64,000 nucleotides of DNA. Origin: Coprobacillus sp. (GTDB lineage: Bacteria > Bacillota_I > Bacilli_A > RFN20 > CAG-826). The translations under genes and the position numbers were made by a program. Of the stretch, positions 36,119-48,273 are shown piece by piece. The stretch is from contig JAJQAP010000050.1 in NCBI GenBank assembly GCA_021203745.1, positions 1 to 64,000 of the forward strand, read 5' to 3'. The notes under the pieces are model-generated. The model saw only the letters and a program-made list of their open reading frames with translations, made no database searches and had not been told where the DNA came from. Each line of letters starts with the position of its first letter. Positions within the stretch are counted from its first letter, which is position 1.

Positions 36119-36646
36119 ATGAGTGTTTCAGATCACCTTGTTAGAGTGCTTTCTTATAAACATGATTCCTCCGTGCATAGATCTTGGGAAGATATCTTTT
36201 TGCTTGACGAAACAGATGATTATATTGCCGCAGGTTCTAGGAGAAATAAGGTGATTGAATCTAACGGAAGAGAATGGATATCAAAAGAGCCATCAATATA
36301 TATCTTCTCTAAAAAGGAATGGTATAACGTTATCTGTATGTTTAAAAAAGAAGGAATATCCTATTACACAAATATAGCCTCTCCTTCTAGTCTAAAGGAT
36401 AAAGTCATTACCTATATTGACTATGACTTAGACGCTAAACTACTACCTAATGGATCAATAAAAGTCCTCGATAAAAAGGAATACGCTGCTAATAAAGAGA
36501 AGTATGGATATCCAGAAGAAACAGATAAAACAATAAGGGACACATTAACTGAAATACTCCGCCTTATGAGGGATAAGGTATTTCCTTTTGATAACGAACT
36601 TATACAAGAATACTATGATGTATTCCAATCCTATCTATCATTATGA
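36119..36646 (+). CDS. Nucleoside tri-/diphosphatase Ntdp (DUF402 family)
   Basis: A 175-residue protein matching the DUF402 family closely: LVRVLSYKHDSSVHRSWED, then WISKEPSIYIFSKKEWYNVI, YYTNIASP, and YIDYDLDAKLLPNGSIKVLD. Staphylococcus and Bacillus members hydrolyse nucleoside di- and triphosphates with metal help from the conserved acidic residues (the YIDYDLD motif). The start is ATG 36119, after the site TAAGGTGATG; upstream in-frame GTG and ATG codons lie within it. Its end overlaps tsaE by 4 bases. Confidence 0.88.
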   Translation: MSVSDHLVRVLSYKHDSSVHRSWEDIFLLDETDDYIAAGSRRNKVIESNGREWISKEPSIYIFSKKEWYNVICMFKKEGISYYTNIASPSSLKDKVITYIDYDLDAKLLPNGSIKVLDKKEYAANKEKYGYPEETDKTIRDTLTEILRLMRDKVFPFDNELIQEYYDVFQSYLSL

Positions 36647-37083
36647 AAAAGACATTAATTACATTAAATGAGCAAGAAACGATGGACTATGGGGCAAAAC
36701 TAGCCAATCTTTTAGAACCAGGGACTGTCGTTTGTTTAATTGGGGAACTAGGTGCTGGTAAAACAACATTCGCTAAAGGATTTGCTAAAGGCCTAGGGAT
36801 AACAGACACTGTGACATCCCCAACATTTAATATCATGAAAATCTATGATAGTGGTTCTCATATGCTTATCCATATTGATGCTTATCGACTTGTTGATCAA
36901 AACTTTGAGTTAGGTTTAGATGAATTAATTGGAGAGGATGATACATTCACTCTTATTGAGTGGCCAGAATTTGTTTCTGATCTTGTTCCCTTTGATGCGG
37001 TAACCGTAGAGATTAAAGTCATAGGGGAAGATAAAAGACAAATCGATGTGAAAGGTTTCTCTGATAATATAGGACTTTTATAA
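36643..37083 (+). CDS. tsaE: tRNA t6A biosynthesis ATPase TsaE
   Basis: A 146-residue P-loop ATPase: Walker A GELGAGKTTFAKGFAKGLG near residue 34, SPTFNIMKIYDS, HIDAYRL near 77 and EWPEF near 108. TsaE drives turnover of the TsaB-TsaD complex that makes N6-threonylcarbamoyladenosine at tRNA position 37. The order tsaE-tsaB-rimI-tsaD is the classic Firmicute cluster. Coupled to ntdp by ATGA and to tsaB by a 1-base gap. Confidence 0.96.
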   Translation: MKKTLITLNEQETMDYGAKLANLLEPGTVVCLIGELGAGKTTFAKGFAKGLGITDTVTSPTFNIMKIYDSGSHMLIHIDAYRLVDQNFELGLDELIGEDDTFTLIEWPEFVSDLVPFDAVTVEIKVIGEDKRQIDVKGFSDNIGLL

Positions 37084-37084
37084 G

Positions 37085-37681
37085 ATGAGAGAATATACAA
37101 TACTTCTAGATTCAAGTTCCACTGACCTCGCTGTGGGTATTGCTTTAGGTAACGATTTACTAAAAGAAACAATCTACCCAGCATGGCAAAAACAATCTGA
37201 ATATATGGTTAGTGAACTCGATAATTTAATGAACGATTTATCGATTACAAAAGACGATATTAAGGATGTCGTCCTGGCAATAGGCCCAGCCTCATATACA
37301 GGAGTAAGAATTGCCCTAACCATAGCAAAAACCATATATTTATGCACAAATTGCGATGTTTATTCAGTTAGTTCCTTACAGATTTTAAAGTGTGAAAATA
37401 AAAAATCTATATGTTTAATTAATGCGAGAAGCGATAGATCATATTTTGGTGTGTATGAGAATTATCTCGTTATTGAAAATGATCAAATTCTTACAAACGA
37501 AGAAGTCAAAGAATATATAAATAGTCATCCAGATTATGTCGTCTGCGGTGATACAAAATACTTAGATATCGAGTCTTATAAAAGTGATGTTTTAAAAGAG
37601 ATGTTATTTTTAAAGGACACTCTAAAAAAGGAGGAGAATCCAGATTTACTCTCACCAGTATATCTAAAGAGTTATGAATAA
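37085..37681 (+). CDS. tsaB: tRNA t6A biosynthesis protein TsaB
   Basis: A 198-residue ASKHA-fold pseudo-enzyme that dimerises with TsaD. It has the N-terminal YTILLDSSSTDLAVGI strand pair and the interface motif AIGPASYTGVRIALTIAK near residue 66. Shorter than many TsaB proteins (about 230) but complete. It overlaps rimI by 8 bases. Confidence 0.93.
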   Translation: MREYTILLDSSSTDLAVGIALGNDLLKETIYPAWQKQSEYMVSELDNLMNDLSITKDDIKDVVLAIGPASYTGVRIALTIAKTIYLCTNCDVYSVSSLQILKCENKKSICLINARSDRSYFGVYENYLVIENDQILTNEEVKEYINSHPDYVVCGDTKYLDIESYKSDVLKEMLFLKDTLKKEENPDLLSPVYLKSYE

Positions 37682-38144
37682 CACTGCAATTTTAGTTAGG
37701 GATATGTTAAATGAAGACTTATCAAGAGTTATGGAGCTTGAAGAGGAGTGTTTTCTTGAGCCTTGGACAGAGCCTCAAGTTAAATATGAACTTGAGCAAA
37801 ATGAATTCTCTCGTTCATATGTCGCAGAAATTAACGGAGAAATTGTTGGTTTTGCGATTGCGTATTTTCTCTTTGATAATGCCTCTATTTGTCAGATAGG
37901 CACTGCGAAAGCGTATAGAGAGCAGGGTGTTGGATCCGCCTTAATGAAAGAAATGTTTAATGATTGCTACGCAAAAAAGATTAGCTTTTTAAACCTTGAA
38001 CTTAGAGAAGAAAATGAAAAAGCCTACAAATTTTATAAGTCCTTTGGATTTGAAGAGACAATTCGGAAAAAACTATATTACTCAAATGGTGATAATGCGA
38101 TATGTATGACAAGGAGCATGTTAGATGGTAATACTTGGGATTGA
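37674..38144 (+). CDS. rimI: Ribosomal-protein-alanine N-acetyltransferase RimI (GNAT)
   Basis: A 156-residue GNAT acetyltransferase. The acetyl-CoA loop reads REQGVGSALM near 83 (Q/RxxGxG/A type), preceded by ICQIGTAKAY and followed by LNLELREENEKAYKFYKSFG, typical of RimI. The family acetylates the S18 N terminus in E. coli; in Firmicutes its target is less certain. Its gene is embedded between tsaB and tsaD with overlaps of 8 and 20 bases. Confidence 0.9.
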   Translation: MNNTAILVRDMLNEDLSRVMELEEECFLEPWTEPQVKYELEQNEFSRSYVAEINGEIVGFAIAYFLFDNASICQIGTAKAYREQGVGSALMKEMFNDCYAKKISFLNLELREENEKAYKFYKSFGFEETIRKKLYYSNGDNAICMTRSMLDGNTWD

Positions 38145-39135
38145 GACAAGTTGTGATGAAACAAGTGCCGCTATCATAAAAGATGGTGTTCTTTTGTCGA
38201 ACATTGTTTCTTCTCAGATTGAGGAACATGTGAAATTTGGTGGTGTGGTTCCTGAAGTTGCTTCTAGACTCCACGCAGAGAATATTACCCTTGTTATCCG
38301 TAAGGCATTAGAAGAAGCGAAAGTAACACTAGATGATTTAGACGCTGTTGCCGTGACACGTGGTCCAGGATTAGTCGGTGCCTTACATGTTGGTATTCAA
38401 GCCGCTAAGACAATATGTATGCTCTATAACATTCCCCTAATTCCAGTCAATCATTTAATCGGTCATATTTATGCTAATGAATTTGTTAAACCATTAGAGT
38501 ATCCACTTCTTGCGGTTATCGTCAGTGGTGGTCATTCAGAGCTTGTCTTAATGAAAGAAGAGTTAGACTTTCAAGTCCTCGGTCAAACAAGAGACGATGC
38601 AATTGGAGAGTCCTATGATAAAGTTGCTAGGGTTTTAGGTCTTCCCTACCCTGGTGGAGTGCCTATTGATCAAAACGCAAAAGAGGGAGAACACATATAT
38701 AAATTCCCCACTCCATTACATGGGGAAAATACCTATGATTTATCTTATTCAGGATTAAAAACAAATGTTATTAATCTCGTAAATACTCTGCAAATGAAAG
38801 GGGAACCTTACAAAATGCAGGATATTTGCCGTTCTTTTCAGGATGTTGCGGTTGGTCAAGTTATTGAAAGAACTTTAAAAGCGGTTAATGATTTTGATAT
38901 TAAAAACGTTGTCGTTTGTGGTGGTGTATCCGCTAACTCATACTTAAGAAGCAAGATGAAAGAAGAACTAGATAAGTTAGGTGTTAATCTAATGATTCCT
39001 CCTATTTGGAGTTGCACAGATAATGCCGCGATGATTGCAAAAGCTGGTGAGGTTCTCTATAAGCATAAATTATTTGCCCCATTAACGATTTCTCCTGATC
39101 CTAATTGGAGAGTGGAGGATTATAAATCCTTCTAA
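38125..39135 (+). CDS. tsaD: tRNA N6-adenosine threonylcarbamoyltransferase TsaD
   Basis: Catalytic subunit that transfers threonylcarbamoyl to A37 of ANN-reading tRNAs. LGIETSCDETSAAIIKDG at the start, the metal-binding HLIGH near 110-114, GQTRDDAIGESYDKVAR near 155, and VVCGGVSANSYLR near 265 with a late D in CTDNAAMIA (the third ligand). 336 residues is normal. It is the last gene of the operon; the asnS promoter hairpin lies just after the stop. Confidence 0.97.
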   Translation: MVILGIETSCDETSAAIIKDGVLLSNIVSSQIEEHVKFGGVVPEVASRLHAENITLVIRKALEEAKVTLDDLDAVAVTRGPGLVGALHVGIQAAKTICMLYNIPLIPVNHLIGHIYANEFVKPLEYPLLAVIVSGGHSELVLMKEELDFQVLGQTRDDAIGESYDKVARVLGLPYPGGVPIDQNAKEGEHIYKFPTPLHGENTYDLSYSGLKTNVINLVNTLQMKGEPYKMQDICRSFQDVAVGQVIERTLKAVNDFDIKNVVVCGGVSANSYLRSKMKEELDKLGVNLMIPPIWSCTDNAAMIAKAGEVLYKHKLFAPLTISPDPNWRVEDYKSF

Positions 39136-39141
39136 TTCCTT

Positions 39142-39171
39142 CTTTATTATCTACGATGATAAAGATATAAT
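39142..39171 (+). promoter_or_regulatory. asnS promoter within an inverted repeat; leaderless start
   Basis: TATAAT at 39166-39171 ends 6 bases before the asnS ATG. Just upstream, CTTTATTATC (39142-39151) and GATGATAAAG (39155-39164) form a 10-pair stem (one G-U) with a 3-base loop; the expected -35 position (TTTATT, 39143-39148) lies in its left arm. The hairpin may also end tsaD transcription. Confidence 0.6.
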
Positions 39172-39177
39172 GAAGTT

Positions 39178-40554
39178 ATGAAAATAAGCGCTATAGACAT
39201 TGGTGAAATTTATAAAAAAGTCTCTAATGGAGAGACCTTGGATAGTGATGTAACTATCCAAGGTTGGGTAAAGACCAATCGTAATAATGGTAGTGTGGGC
39301 TTTCTTGAAGTAAATGATGGAACATCATTTAATAACGCGCAAGTGGTCTACACAAAAGAAGAAGAGCACTATGATTTAATTGCTACTTTTAGAACTGGTA
39401 GCGCGGTTACTATCACTGGTAAGGTTGTCCTTACCCCAGAGATGAAACAACCATTTGAAATCCATGTAACCGATGCTATTTTAGAGGGAGCAGTGGATGA
39501 TTCTTACCCCCTTCAAAAGAAACAACATTCCTTTGAATTTTTACGTGATATTGCTCATTTACGTCCTAGATCTAACACATTTAACGCCGTTTTTAGAGTC
39601 AGAAACGTTTTAACCATGGCCTTACATGAGTATTTCCAAAACAATGGATTTATGTATGTACACACCCCAATAATTACCACAAACGATGGTGAAGGCGCGG
39701 GTAACGTCTTTGATGTTGTAACCCATGAAACAGACGATGAAAACTCTTTCTATGGACAAAAAGTAAATCTAACAGTTACTGGTCAGCTTCATGTAGAACC
39801 ATTTGCTCTTGCTTTTAAAAGAGTCTATACCTTTGGCCCCGCTTTTAGAGCGGAGCATTCTAATACAGTAAGACATGCTTCTGAATTCTGGATGATAGAA
39901 CCAGAGATGGCTTTCTGTGATTTAGATGGCAATATGGATGTCATTGAAGGATGTATTAAATACTCCATTAAAAAAGTCATGGATACATGTAAAGAAGAGA
40001 TGGATTTCTTTAACACTCGTGTGGATACAGGCTTAATTGAAAGATTAAATCAAGTGGTTAACTCTGAGTTTAAAAAGATGACATATGATGAAGCAATTGA
40101 TGTTTTAAAAGACGCCATCAAACAAGGTCATCAATTTGATAACCCCAATATTGAATGGGGAATGGATCTTCAAAGTGAACACGAAAGATATATTACTGAA
40201 CAAGTGGTCAAAGGTCCAGTCTTTATTATTAACTATCCAAAAGAGATAAAAGCCTTCTATATGAGAGCAAATGATGATGGTAAAACAGTGGCCGCTTGCG
40301 ACCTTCTAGTTCCTGGAGTGGGTGAACTTGTCGGTGGCTCTCAAAGAGAAGAAAGACTAGATCTTTTAGAGAAGAAGATGAAAGAAGGACATATCAATAA
40401 TCTAGATTGGTATCTTGATACACGGAAGTATGGCGGTTGTGTCCATTCAGGATTTGGTATTGGTTTTGATCGTCTTTTAATGTATGTAACAGGTATGCAA
40501 AATATTCGAGATGTGCAGCCTTATCCAAGAACATCAAATAATATTAAGTATTAA
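39178..40554 (+). CDS. asnS: Asparaginyl-tRNA synthetase
   Basis: Class IIb synthetase of 458 residues: an N-terminal OB fold (VTIQGWVKTNRNNGSVGFLE), LHVEPFALAFKRVYTFGPAF leading into motif 2 FRAEHSNTVRHASEFW near 222, and motif 3 GFGIGFDRLLMYVTGMQ near 425. The residue pattern (WMIEPEMAF) marks it as AsnRS rather than AspRS. With AsnRS present, the GatCAB amidotransferase encoded at 47977 is likely needed for Gln-tRNA. No ribosome site; see the promoter entry. Confidence 0.96.
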   Translation: MKISAIDIGEIYKKVSNGETLDSDVTIQGWVKTNRNNGSVGFLEVNDGTSFNNAQVVYTKEEEHYDLIATFRTGSAVTITGKVVLTPEMKQPFEIHVTDAILEGAVDDSYPLQKKQHSFEFLRDIAHLRPRSNTFNAVFRVRNVLTMALHEYFQNNGFMYVHTPIITTNDGEGAGNVFDVVTHETDDENSFYGQKVNLTVTGQLHVEPFALAFKRVYTFGPAFRAEHSNTVRHASEFWMIEPEMAFCDLDGNMDVIEGCIKYSIKKVMDTCKEEMDFFNTRVDTGLIERLNQVVNSEFKKMTYDEAIDVLKDAIKQGHQFDNPNIEWGMDLQSEHERYITEQVVKGPVFIINYPKEIKAFYMRANDDGKTVAACDLLVPGVGELVGGSQREERLDLLEKKMKEGHINNLDWYLDTRKYGGCVHSGFGIGFDRLLMYVTGMQNIRDVQPYPRTSNNIKY

Positions 40555-40562
40555 GGAGAGCT

Positions 40563-40697
40563 ATGCCAACTAATAATTCGACTGATGAGATTAAAAGAAA
40601 AAGCACGAGCCGTAAAAGGTTCATGTGGGCTTTTATCATCCTTGATGTTTTATTATTTGCTTATCTAATTGTCGAAATCGTTTTAGCACTTCGATAA
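40563..40697 (+). CDS. Small single-pass membrane protein (44 residues)
   Basis: A 44-codon frame starting MPTNNSTDEIKRKSTSRKR and then one TM helix (MWAFIILDVLLFAYLIVEI) ending at LALR. It has a good ribosome site AAGGAGAG 3 bases before its ATG and lies 8 bases after the asnS stop, so it is probably read from the asnS message. The positive-inside N terminus suggests an N-in topology. Its stop lies 1 base from the end of the convergent gene. No family recognised. Confidence 0.7.
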   Translation: MPTNNSTDEIKRKSTSRKRFMWAFIILDVLLFAYLIVEIVLALR

Positions 40698-40698
40698 A

Positions 40699-41442
40699 CT
40701 ATCCACCTATTGGTGGTCTCTCGTTATCCCCCTCATCATCCGAGGAGGTTTTTATTACATCGATATTATCGGCGGTTACCACTGGCGCCCCATTTGTGGC
40801 GTTTGTAAGTCCATCGTCTTGATGATAGTTATCTAGACTCTTATCAAAGACTGAATTACAGAGGCTTCTAAGTCTCCACATTCTTGCTATCCAGCATTGC
40901 ACTGCGACAAGATACCAGACCGCTCCTGTAAAGAAAATAGGTATCATAAAGTAACTTGGAAGAGCGGCAAGAACAAACTCAGGAGAGTGACTGAGTGGTG
41001 GCCAACTAGAGATAATCCTAATTCCAAACCATGTTGAATAAATACTTTCATCTGAGAAATCCCATAAGAAACATATCGACCCAAACCCAGTCTCGACATT
41101 AAATGGGTTATAACCCCAATCTTCAATTACCGCATCATATATAATTAAAATTAACACAGCGACAATCATTAAAAGCATTGGAATCCAAGACTGTTTAAAG
41201 AAGTATGCCCAGTTCTTCTGTCTTCCATATCTTCTTAGATGTTCTTTATCCGTAATAACTTTTGTCACCACAGCGTCATGAACAAGGGTATCCATCCTTT
41301 TGCCTTGCCATCTCATGACGTTTCTAATCCACATCCCAATATATCCAAGTAAGACAATAACGAGGAATAAGATGATTAAAATGGCAAGGATTAATCTCCT
41401 ATCGTTTTCTGAAATAGCGGCAAACACTTTAAAGGCACTCAT
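40699..41442 (-). CDS. Multi-pass membrane protein of unknown function
   Basis: A 247-residue protein with TM helices near 17-40, 85-105 and 172-195 and a soluble acidic C-terminal tail (about 205-247, DNIDVIKTSSDDEGDNE). The ATG at 41442 is chosen because AAGGAGTAAGTG lies before it; an in-frame GTG 6 bases earlier lies inside that site. I do not recognise it. It follows the next upstream reverse gene by 2 bases, so the two form an operon. Confidence 0.6.
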   Translation of the reverse strand: MSAFKVFAAISENDRRLILAILIILFLVIVLLGYIGMWIRNVMRWQGKRMDTLVHDAVVTKVITDKEHLRRYGRQKNWAYFFKQSWIPMLLMIVAVLILIIYDAVIEDWGYNPFNVETGFGSICFLWDFSDESIYSTWFGIRIISSWPPLSHSPEFVLAALPSYFMIPIFFTGAVWYLVAVQCWIARMWRLRSLCNSVFDKSLDNYHQDDGLTNATNGAPVVTADNIDVIKTSSDDEGDNERPPIGG

Positions 41443-41444
41443 AA

Positions 41445-42098
41445 TCACTTACTCCTTATTGAGATACCACTATCTCCATCATCTATATCTTCATCCTCGT
41501 CCATAAATCCTGTTGTGGAGTTAGGATTAACATTAATCTTTTCTTTAGTGCTAGGTATTTCACTAACCTTTTCTTCTTTAACAATCGCCACATCTTTATT
41601 TTCTAGTTCAACATCAGGGATAATATCTTCTTCATCATTATCTAAGATATTCGATAGAAGTGGAGCGTTTCTCCCTTCAATTTGTGGGACATCTTCTTGT
41701 TGCTCTACGACATTATCTTTGTCAATTTGAGCACTGGTATCTCCATTTAATAGTTTTTGAATGTCTTCAGGATTAGCATTACCCCCAACAATAAAAATAT
41801 TGTTTGTCGTGGTGTTTGTGCTCTCTTGTTTCTCCTCTCCCGTCTGACTATTTAGTTGGTTAGCAAGTATTTGTTTTGAGAGGTCTTTATTGACATCGAG
41901 GATTGCTCTTGCTTGTTTATCTTCTGGTAAATCTTTTAGAACAGATTTCCCTTGGAAAAAGAGAATCATGTTTTTAAAAAACTGATAGAAAAATACTCCT
42001 ATACCCGCTAGGGCGCCGAGAGCGACAATCACAATTATCACCGGGACAAATAGGATATAAAGTATTCCTCTTCCTACGCTTCTAAAAAACTTTGCCAT
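41445..42098 (-). CDS. Membrane-anchored protein with long acidic disordered region
   Basis: A 217-residue protein. One or two N-terminal TM segments (about 12-50, ILYILFVPVIIVIVALGALA) are followed by about 160 soluble residues rich in Asn, Asp, Glu and Ser, ending DEDIDDGDSGISIRSK. No family known. It heads a reverse-strand pair with the gene at 40699. A reverse-strand TAGAAT lies 9 bases before the ATG and there is no ribosome site, so the leader is at most 2-3 bases. Confidence 0.6.
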   Translation of the reverse strand: MAKFFRSVGRGILYILFVPVIIVIVALGALAGIGVFFYQFFKNMILFFQGKSVLKDLPEDKQARAILDVNKDLSKQILANQLNSQTGEEKQESTNTTTNNIFIVGGNANPEDIQKLLNGDTSAQIDKDNVVEQQEDVPQIEGRNAPLLSNILDNDEEDIIPDVELENKDVAIVKEEKVSEIPSTKEKINVNPNSTTGFMDEDEDIDDGDSGISIRSK

Positions 42099-42173
42099 AC
42101 TAATTTTATTCTACCTTTATTAACCTCTTATTTATAGATTAAATTTTCATTTTCCTTTTAATTTTAAGTTATT

Positions 42174-43148
42174 TTAATCAAAATATTTATTTTCTAACTC
42201 CTCTTTTACACGCGGTGCTATCTTTGCTTTTGTGGTGAGTAAATCATTAACTAATGCGGTTATAGAGACAAGTCCAAACATAACCTCTACCGCTAGTAGT
42301 CCAAGTGGGTCGGGGATATAGGAATAAAGCCAAGCAAAGATGAATATTGAAACAATAAAAGCAATAGGTAAAGATATCCACGCTTTCATCCCATCTCGAT
42401 AAGCGGAAGATGCAACGATAAAGATTGTAAAGTAAGCCGCAAACATCATAAAGAGATATGCTACTGGTCCATAGATAAAGGCAAAGACAATACTAAAGGT
42501 AAAGGAGAGTAATGCCCCAATATAAGGAGTGTAAATAAACTTATTTTCTGTAGTGACATTATAATTAAACTTAGGTAACTGTCCTTTTATCACAATATAG
42601 GATATTGCTTCTTGACCAAGAGCGAGGAAGTAGATAAAGGAAGGAACAAGATAAGCGAGATACTCATAGTCCGCTAGTCCAAAGACAGAGGCAAAGACAT
42701 TAACCATATCTATCCCTAACCAGAAATAGATAACAGGAAGCATGAGATAAGATAAAACTAGTTGTATCACTGAAGTAGTAAAGATAATCCATACCGCGTG
42801 GATTTTCTTTTCCACCATAAAACCAAAGATAAATCCTGTTATAACAGAGGGTATAACATAAAAGAGAGTGTCTGATATGTTATACATTGTAACTAGCATA
42901 CAAAGTCCTACAGTTACTAGTGCATATATAATGAAGTATTTCTTTTTACAGTAAAGAGCTACCATCGTACTGGTTAAAGGCAAGATAAAGACCATTAAAA
43001 ACATTAGGACAGGGACAAATGTCGTAAGTAAAACGAAGACGACATTAATCGCCGCCATAATGGCCATATAGGTCATGTTTTGTACTAAAGTCTCTCTTTT
43101 TTTGAATGGCATAAAAAAATTATAAAATTTTTTAGGGAATTTTTCCAT
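42174..43148 (-). CDS. Polytopic membrane protein, DUF2232/ECF-S-like
   Basis: A 324-residue protein with about eight TM helices spread over residues 25-305 and a basic C-terminal tail. The start (TYMAIMAAINVVFVLLTTFV) and the repeated hairpin layout resemble the YybS (DUF2232) or ECF S-component class of integral membrane proteins, but no decisive motif is visible, so family remains open. The 75-base gap after it is AT-rich. It is divergent from the thioredoxin-like lipoprotein with only 22 bases between the starts. Confidence 0.6.
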   Translation of the reverse strand: MEKFPKKFYNFFMPFKKRETLVQNMTYMAIMAAINVVFVLLTTFVPVLMFLMVFILPLTSTMVALYCKKKYFIIYALVTVGLCMLVTMYNISDTLFYVIPSVITGFIFGFMVEKKIHAVWIIFTTSVIQLVLSYLMLPVIYFWLGIDMVNVFASVFGLADYEYLAYLVPSFIYFLALGQEAISYIVIKGQLPKFNYNVTTENKFIYTPYIGALLSFTFSIVFAFIYGPVAYLFMMFAAYFTIFIVASSAYRDGMKAWISLPIAFIVSIFIFAWLYSYIPDPLGLLAVEVMFGLVSITALVNDLLTTKAKIAPRVKEELENKYFD

Positions 43149-43157
43149 ATACCCGTC

Positions 43158-43171
43158 TATTTATATAAATA
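43158..43171. promoter_or_regulatory. Shared AT palindrome in a 22-base divergent intergenic gap
   Basis: TATTTATATAAATA is a perfect palindrome between the starts at 43148 (-) and 43171 (+). It offers a -10-like sequence to both strands, with start points predicted at or beside both ATG codons. No ribosome site exists for either gene in this gap. Both -35 regions would lie in the opposite gene's coding sequence. Confidence 0.45.
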
Positions 43172-43650
43172 TGAAGAAAAAAATTTTAACATTATCTTTC
43201 TCAATTCTTTCTCTCTTCTCTCTCTCGTCTTGCTTCTTTAACTTTTGGATTGAAGAGGAAGAGGAAGAATATCAATATGACTATACTGAACTTCCACCAG
43301 ATAAAAAAATTGAGTATGCAGAACTCTTTGATCAAGATGACATATTTTATATGGTCTATTGCTATAGTCCTGGTTGCCAAGCCTGTAGCAGTTTTAGAAA
43401 CTACATTGTTCCTTATTTTTTAGATCATCCAAATTTACCTTTGTATTACGCAAATGTTACTTTTGTTGACACTCTGTACGATAATTTACCTGATGGCGCT
43501 TATGACACGAGTTCCACCATTGGGATGTCCTCAATGGATGAATTTTATATTTTTGCCACCCCGTCTTTAGTTGGGTTTTATGAGAACATAGTCATTTTTA
43601 ATGAATGGGGTAATAGTGCAGTTCAGGCTATCTTAGACCAGTTTAATTAG
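43171..43650 (+). CDS. Thioredoxin-like lipoprotein
   Basis: A 159-residue protein with a lipoprotein signal (MKKKILTLSFSILSLFSLSS then Cys21). An acidic stretch EEEEEEYQYDY follows, then a thioredoxin fold: strand IFYMVYCYSPGCQACSSF carrying CxxC (CQAC near residue 74-77) and a cis-proline motif ATPSLVGFYE near 133. Such lipoproteins act on thiols of exported proteins. The -CQAC- centre is not that of classic thioredoxin (CGPC) or DsbA (CPHC). It is the only gene of its transcript. Confidence 0.78.
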   Translation: MKKKILTLSFSILSLFSLSSCFFNFWIEEEEEEYQYDYTELPPDKKIEYAELFDQDDIFYMVYCYSPGCQACSSFRNYIVPYFLDHPNLPLYYANVTFVDTLYDNLPDGAYDTSSTIGMSSMDEFYIFATPSLVGFYENIVIFNEWGNSAVQAILDQFN

Positions 43651-43662
43651 CATTCTCTCTCG

Positions 43663-43710
43663 TTGAATGAAAGGGGTTAAAATGGTAAGATATATATTGT
43701 TAAACAATAT

Positions 43711-43712
<2 letters not shown>
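43663..43712 (+). promoter_or_regulatory. pcrA promoter with palindrome covering start point and start codon
   Basis: TTGAAT (43663-43668), 17 bases, TAAGAT (43686-43691) predicts a start near 43698. Directly after the -10, a perfect palindrome ATATATTGTT-A-AACAATATAT runs from 43692 to 43712, covering the start point and the first two bases of the pcrA ATG. This is a typical place for a repressor operator. There is no ribosome site. Confidence 0.65.
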
Positions 43713-47927
<4,215 letters not shown>

Positions 47928-47930
<3 letters not shown>

Positions 47931-47968
47931 CATTTTTAAATGTTAAATAACTATATAAGTGATAAAAT
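47928..47968 (+). promoter_or_regulatory. gatCAB promoter with inverted repeat; leaderless start
   Basis: An extended -10, TG-A-TAAAAT, lies at 47960-47968 and ends 8 bases before the gatC ATG at 47977. TAACATTT-TT-AAATGTTA (47928-47945) is an inverted repeat just after the ligA stop whose right arm occupies the expected -35 position. No ribosome site precedes gatC. Confidence 0.55.
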
Positions 47969-47976
47969 TAGGCAAT

Positions 47977-48273
47977 ATGAAAGAAGTTAGTATCAAGCTT
48001 TTAAAAGAAACCGCAAACTCATTGATGTTTGATATGAGTGAAGAGGAGTATGCTCTCTTAAAGGGTGAATTTGATACTATCCAAAAACAGATGTCTTTAA
48101 TCTCCAATCTTAAAGGACTCGATGAAGTAAGTCCGATGACTTTCCCTTACGATGTTGAGTTTACCTATCTAAGAGAGGACACTCCCAAGGAGGTCGAAAG
48201 TCCAGAAGATGCATTAAAGAACGCCAAAGATGTCATCGAAAATCAAATACGTATACCAAAGGTAATCAAATGA
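47977..48273 (+). CDS. gatC: Asp-tRNA(Asn)/Glu-tRNA(Gln) amidotransferase subunit C
   Basis: A 98-residue GatC that wraps around GatA and GatB and helps them fold. The helix-rich N terminus (LLKETANSLMFDMSEEEYAL) and the FPYDVEFTYLREDTPKEVES segment, where the family has the conserved L-R-xD motif, identify it. The start ATG at 47977 is preferred to an in-frame GTG at 47959, which is part of the promoter. It overlaps gatA by 4 bases. Confidence 0.88.
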   Translation: MKEVSIKLLKETANSLMFDMSEEEYALLKGEFDTIQKQMSLISNLKGLDEVSPMTFPYDVEFTYLREDTPKEVESPEDALKNAKDVIENQIRIPKVIK

